A stretch of DNA of 64,000 nucleotides from Anthoceros angustus. Lineage: Eukaryota > Streptophyta > Anthocerotopsida > Anthocerotales > Anthocerotaceae. The notes under the pieces were generated by a model, which was not told the DNA's origin, did not search any database, and worked only from the letters and a program-made list of their open reading frames with translations. Every line of letters starts with the position of its first letter. Positions within the stretch are counted from its first letter, which is position 1. The stretch lies in the NCBI GenBank assembly GCA_010909165.1, contig MU008158.1:769478-833477 (forward strand), in the 5' to 3' direction. Shown piece after piece: positions 60,024 through 64,000 of this stretch. Made by a program: the position numbers and the translations under genes.

Positions 60024-62039
60024 TGTGGAGTGTGAATTTGTGTCCAGGGACACCGTGAGGTCCACATTCACCCTCAATGTCGTTGTAGGCTTAGGATTCG
60101 TTCCCAAGGGAATGGTTTGTGCCAAGAGACGCTAACTTCTATCGCTACTGACCTTCACCTAAGTCAGGACTTACTTACTATTACTCCTCTTACCTATCTA
60201 CTCAACCACTACTACCTCCCGACTTGTCTAACTACCACAGCTCTTATTCCACCACCACGAATCTTATTCCACGACCACAGATCTTATTCCACGACCGCAA
60301 ATCTTATTCCACGACGGTGGCTCTCACCACTAGGGTAGTTGCTTGACTACCGAGGTGGGTCCCACCAAACCCTAGCGACTTATTTCCGGCGCCGCGCGCC
60401 ACCATCCGCAGGCGTCTACCGCATGCCTGATCGGACTTTATTCACTCCACACTTCATGCACACACACCGATTCCTAGGGACCAAAGTTCCACAAATCCCT
60501 CACCGCTTCACACACACACAAAGGCGCCACACTCACACAATTTTACAAGGAGCTGTTTCCTTGTGCACTTCCACTGCTTGACCTTTGGATTCTTTTGGAT
60601 CCACACAAATCTCCTTTGTTAGTCTCTCAATTAGTTCCCTTCTCAACTCCTCTTACACCTCGCATCGCTTGTTAGTCACTCCTTCACCCAATCTTCTCTC
60701 TCTCTCTCTCCTCAATTCGCCCGCAGCTTCCAACCATCCACTCAACACTTCTCTCTCAATTTGAACACAACTACAGAACAAGGGTGAAGGAAAGAAGAAC
60801 CCCAGGCGTCACGGCGTTACGAGCAAGCTCCGGACCGCCCGCGCCAATCCCTTGGTTTCCTCCTCCTTTGTCGGCCAAGATTGCTCTATCACCCCTCCTC
60901 CCCGGTTGCGGAGCAAGCTCTCGACCACCCCTAGGGCGTCTCGCGCACACCACCTCTGTCAATCGGACGTCTCCAACCAGCCACAGCGTGGGGATCTCAA
61001 CCAGAGTTGCTCGATGTGAGGCACAAGCCCCTTTATACAATTCTTTGGGCGTCATAGCCACCGGACTTTCAGTCCTAAAAGCGGTGAGCGAAGGCGCCCT
61101 ACAATTTCGGACGGCCTTAGGTCCAAGATGGCATCCTATCCAAAGTTCTATTCCTAGGATGCCACTACTCCCATGTTATCTCCGCACTCCCCTCCGATTT
61201 GGTCGCTGGCCCTTCGTCCTTTCTTTGCTGAATTTATGGGTCCTCCTTCCTCGTTCTTGATCTGGAAAATCCTCCCATAAACTCTCCTTTGTTTTCCATG
61301 ATCCCAAGTCCCGCTCCCTCACCAATCCTCCACCTCGGACCCTCCAATGGTCCATATTTGGCCATTAGGCGTCAATTCTGCAACCTTGGGTGCCATGCTC
61401 CTGCAAAACCCTCACTGCCCACAGCGCCTCAAATTGCTGATAACTCGCCTCAGAATCTCCAACTTGGTCAGTCCCCCCAGGGTTTCTTCCTTCCAGGAAT
61501 CGCGAGCTCCCCGCCGCCACGGGGCTGCCCTTCTGACCTCGTGCGAGCTCGTGCCTGGGATTATGGAGCTACCCCGCGCGCCTCGTGCCTTTCCGAGTTC
61601 CCTTAGGGTTATATTTCCCCGGAAACTCTACCGCCCTTCCGCTACCACTTCTTCTTCCGCGACCGCTCCTTCCTTCCACGACCGCCCAGTTCGCCAACCG
61701 TCTTGAAACATAGTCCCGCACCCTCGGCGACCACACAGTTCAACTACCGCGGTTGGTTCGACCTCTAGCCTACGGACCTCGCCAAATATGGGGACCCCCA
61801 TATATAGGCCTTTTATTAAATATTCCAAGACCAAAGGCCAAGGAGTATCGAGTTCATAGTCCAAGGACCGATTATTATTTAACCCGAAACAACCCAAAAC
61901 TCATAGGCCAAGGACACTTTCTACTATAAATATCCCTTCCTACTCATAACCTAGCTCTTCTTGACACCAAACTTAACAAAAAAACAAAAATCACTCAAAG
62001 ACACAATCCAACAGGAGTTTCCAATACGGATCGTTTACA
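60024..62039 (-). repeat. Gypsy LTR, right copy, shared by two internal regions
   Basis: It matches the left LTR through its full length (2016 bp against 2029 bp). Differences are many small indels and scrambled short blocks, for example around 60.40-60.42 kb against 54.72-54.75 kb, and 61.37-61.45 kb. It serves as the 5' LTR of the left element, since the primer-binding site lies at 60005-60022. It also borders a second internal region to the right, where it occupies the 3' LTR position. Confidence 0.8.
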
Positions 62040-63427
62040 TACTCCCTTCTCATTTGTTGGCGCCCTCGCCAACTCATGTATATATTTCTTGACTCTCCAA
62101 CCGTTGACCTGGTTGGTAGTTGCCAATCTAGCTGTTGGGTATGGAGCCATTTGCGAAAACTTCAAGGACTTTATATGGCCCCATCCATGAAGGTGAAGCT
62201 TGCAGAAAGTGCATATATCTGTTGTCATATGGTAGGTCCAAGTCACGGTACCACCCACAACCTTTCTCTTCCGTCGGTCCCTCGATATAAGTCTGTGGCG
62301 GACAAATGGACTCGAATAATGCCGAGGCATCTTGTTGTTGCCTTGAAAGGTCAGGGGATGCTGCCCGATTCAGAACTCAAATATTTACGAATAAGTAGGC
62401 CTGGTGTATCCGGATCTCCCTTCTCATTCTTGCCGTACCACCATCACTTGCCGTCTTCCGATTACGCGGGCCGCTTCCCCTCCATCTCGCGAACAACGCT
62501 TCGCCGGGAGAACTTCCACATCCGTCCCACCACCTTCCACAATGCGTTCCACCTTCCACTACGCAGTAGTACCTTCCACACCGGTCGATCAGCTGTCACT
62601 CCATAACAACCCACGGTGATGGAGTGGGGAATGTCTCTTGATAGTCCGCTCTTCATCCGACCAAGAAATGTGGGCAAGCGGAACTTCTCTTTCTCATCCT
62701 CCTCCCCAAATGTGTCTTCTACAGAGGTATAACCATCTGTTTCCGTGGGCGTCTCTCCTGCGTACGTATCTCGACTCCAAGATAAACATATCCTCCCTTC
62801 CTTAACCTTGGGGTCCCAGTCCAGAGGTTTGAAGCCCACTTCCTTCCTTGCCCACTTGAAGGTACAGCGCGCCCCATACATCCACGTCCGGCCAATCAAA
62901 ACGTCATATCCAGGAGCTTTCTGTTTGATGACCACATAGTCCATAAGGTACGGAATGGTACCAATATGGGTTAGAACTCCAGTCAGCTCCCCCACCGGTG
63001 TCATCCTGGACATGTCCGCAAGACGCAGCACCTTGGATGTGTGTTCTATCTCCATTAACTTGTGTCCTCCGTCATGATGTTGACCCCGGACCCGAATCCA
63101 GGTACTTTCTTGATAACGCATCCGAGATTTCTATCTGCAGCTCCGGGACCTTGGTCACCATGGCCACCATGTTCACGGCAAGGGGCCTCGGCCTTGTTTT
63201 GGGAAGGTCGCCTCTTCTTGGGTTGTCTTGCCTTCAATGCCCACGGATCTGTGGCGGTACCTCGGATTGTCCACGAGCTGTCCAAATGTTATCATGAATT
63301 TTGGTCCATGATGGCCTCCGATTGAAAGGACATTGTGTTCTCCTTCTCGCTTGCTCCCCACTCCGTTTCAACAACCACGGTAGCTCCACAGTGTCGCGTT
63401 GAGCAGCCATGGCGGTTGGGTGGGTGG

Positions 63428-63450
63428 GTGGTGGTGGTGGTGGTGGTGGT
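63428..63450. repeat. (GGT)n microsatellite
   Basis: An uninterrupted GGT run inside the second Gypsy internal region. The matching place in the first copy (about 57.78 kb) has only two such units, so it expanded after duplication. Confidence 0.85.
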
Positions 63451-63569
63451 CTCCGGTTCTCTCGGATCATCTCCATGACTTCCTTCGACATCGGCGGAAA
63501 CCCTAACTCATCCTTTTTTCCTTGGTTTTCGCGGATCGCGATTCGAGTTCACCCCCATCGGCTCCCTCC

Positions 63570-63704
63570 TTCTTCCTTCTTCCCTCTCCGCAATCCCTCG
63601 AGTTTGGACAAGACATATCCTCCCTTCCTTCTTCCCTCTCCGCAATCCCTCGAGTTTGGACAAGACATATCCTCCCTTCCTCCTCCTCCTCCTCCTCCTC
63701 TTCC
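63570..63704. repeat. 52-bp tandem duplication followed by a (TCC)n run
   Basis: 'tccctctccgcaatccctcg' starts at 63581 and again at 63633. A TCC run of about eight units begins near 63677. The 52-bp unit matches gag sequence near 59325-59360 of the first copy. Confidence 0.85.
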
Positions 63705-64000
63705 TCGTAGCCAGTTGCACCTTGTTTGTGGTTGGACCTCTTCCTTCGCGATGAAGCGACTTCCTCCTCACCTCAGATATGGAGGCTCCCAATCTTCCTT
63801 CTTTCTTTTCTTCCCCGTTCTCCCCTTAGGGTGTCGCCTTCCTCCTCCGTGTTGAGCAGCCATGGCGAGTTTCATAATACCCACTATCCATGTCCTCCAA
63901 TCCCTCAAACTTCTCAACATGTTGGCCTCGGAATCCTCCCACACCGCCATGAGCGCATCTTGACTTGCATCACGTAGCTTTTTCTCCATGGGTGGGTGGG

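Larger units (their letters stand above)
62040..64000 (-). mobile_element. Second Gypsy internal region, incomplete at the window end
   Basis: It repeats the first internal region from its 3' end: integrase tail (62330-61995, QVNGWRVKKYI), the same protease-to-integrase deletion, and the protease region (63121-62462), including a GSGVNIMTE phrase near 63080 that is part of a retropepsin active site. From about 63.55 kb the order departs from the first copy: blocks related to 59.33 kb and 58.64 kb are inserted before sequence matching 58.07-58.33 kb resumes. The gag start and the outer LTR would lie beyond 64000. Confidence 0.75.

Overview
The window is nuclear DNA of a land plant. Spliced genes have GT-AG introns, mostly 60-260 bp. 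The families are plant-typical: an F-box/kelch protein, a DYW-class PPR protein, an RBP45/47-like RNA-binding protein, a double-domain DJ-1 protein, and MULE, PIF/Harbinger, Copia and Gypsy elements. The style of the PPR and the short introns lean towards a seedless lineage such as a lycophyte, but I cannot fix the species.

Layout. 1-7.3 kb is repeat DNA: an antisense reverse-transcriptase tail, a diverged tandem array, a broken MULE transposase with a 165-bp tandem duplication, and a second diverged array. 7.3-29 kb is the main gene island: histone H4 (-), a small coiled-coil protein (+, six exons), an F-box/kelch gene (+) with a long CT-rich leader, a DEAD-box helicase of the DDX10/Dbp4/RH32 family (-, eight exons), an AT-rich gap with transposon scraps, a three-RRM protein (+, eight exons) and a phosphoglycerate-mutase-like phosphatase (+). 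30-34.5 kb holds a decayed multi-exon element on the minus strand. Its core resembles DUF3504/Crypton-type tyrosine recombinases, and its tail is tandemly duplicated. 36.7-38.4 kb is a shrunken Copia element with its LTR pair. 39-45.4 kb is a second gene island, all on the minus strand: a LEA protein with a mitochondrial-looking leader exon, ribosomal protein uS9/S16, and a DJ-1 protein with two domains. 47.2-48.4 kb is an unrecognised gene with 13-residue proline-rich repeats. 48.7-51.6 kb is a frameshifted PPR-DYW pseudogene. 52.3-53.6 kb is a PIF/Harbinger remnant with both of its genes. From 53.9 kb a Copia fragment is interrupted by a Gypsy array on the minus strand, arranged LTR-internal-LTR-internal, which runs off the window. 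This Gypsy form keeps gag, protease and the integrase tail but lacks reverse transcriptase, RNase H and the integrase core.

The genes do not form a pathway. Most intact ones are housekeeping: chromatin, ribosome biogenesis (helicase and uS9), RNA processing, and stress protection (LEA and DJ-1). The most unusual item is the tyrosine-recombinase-like relic at 30-34.5 kb. I read exon boundaries by eye from splice consensus and reading phase; they are exact where given but untested.
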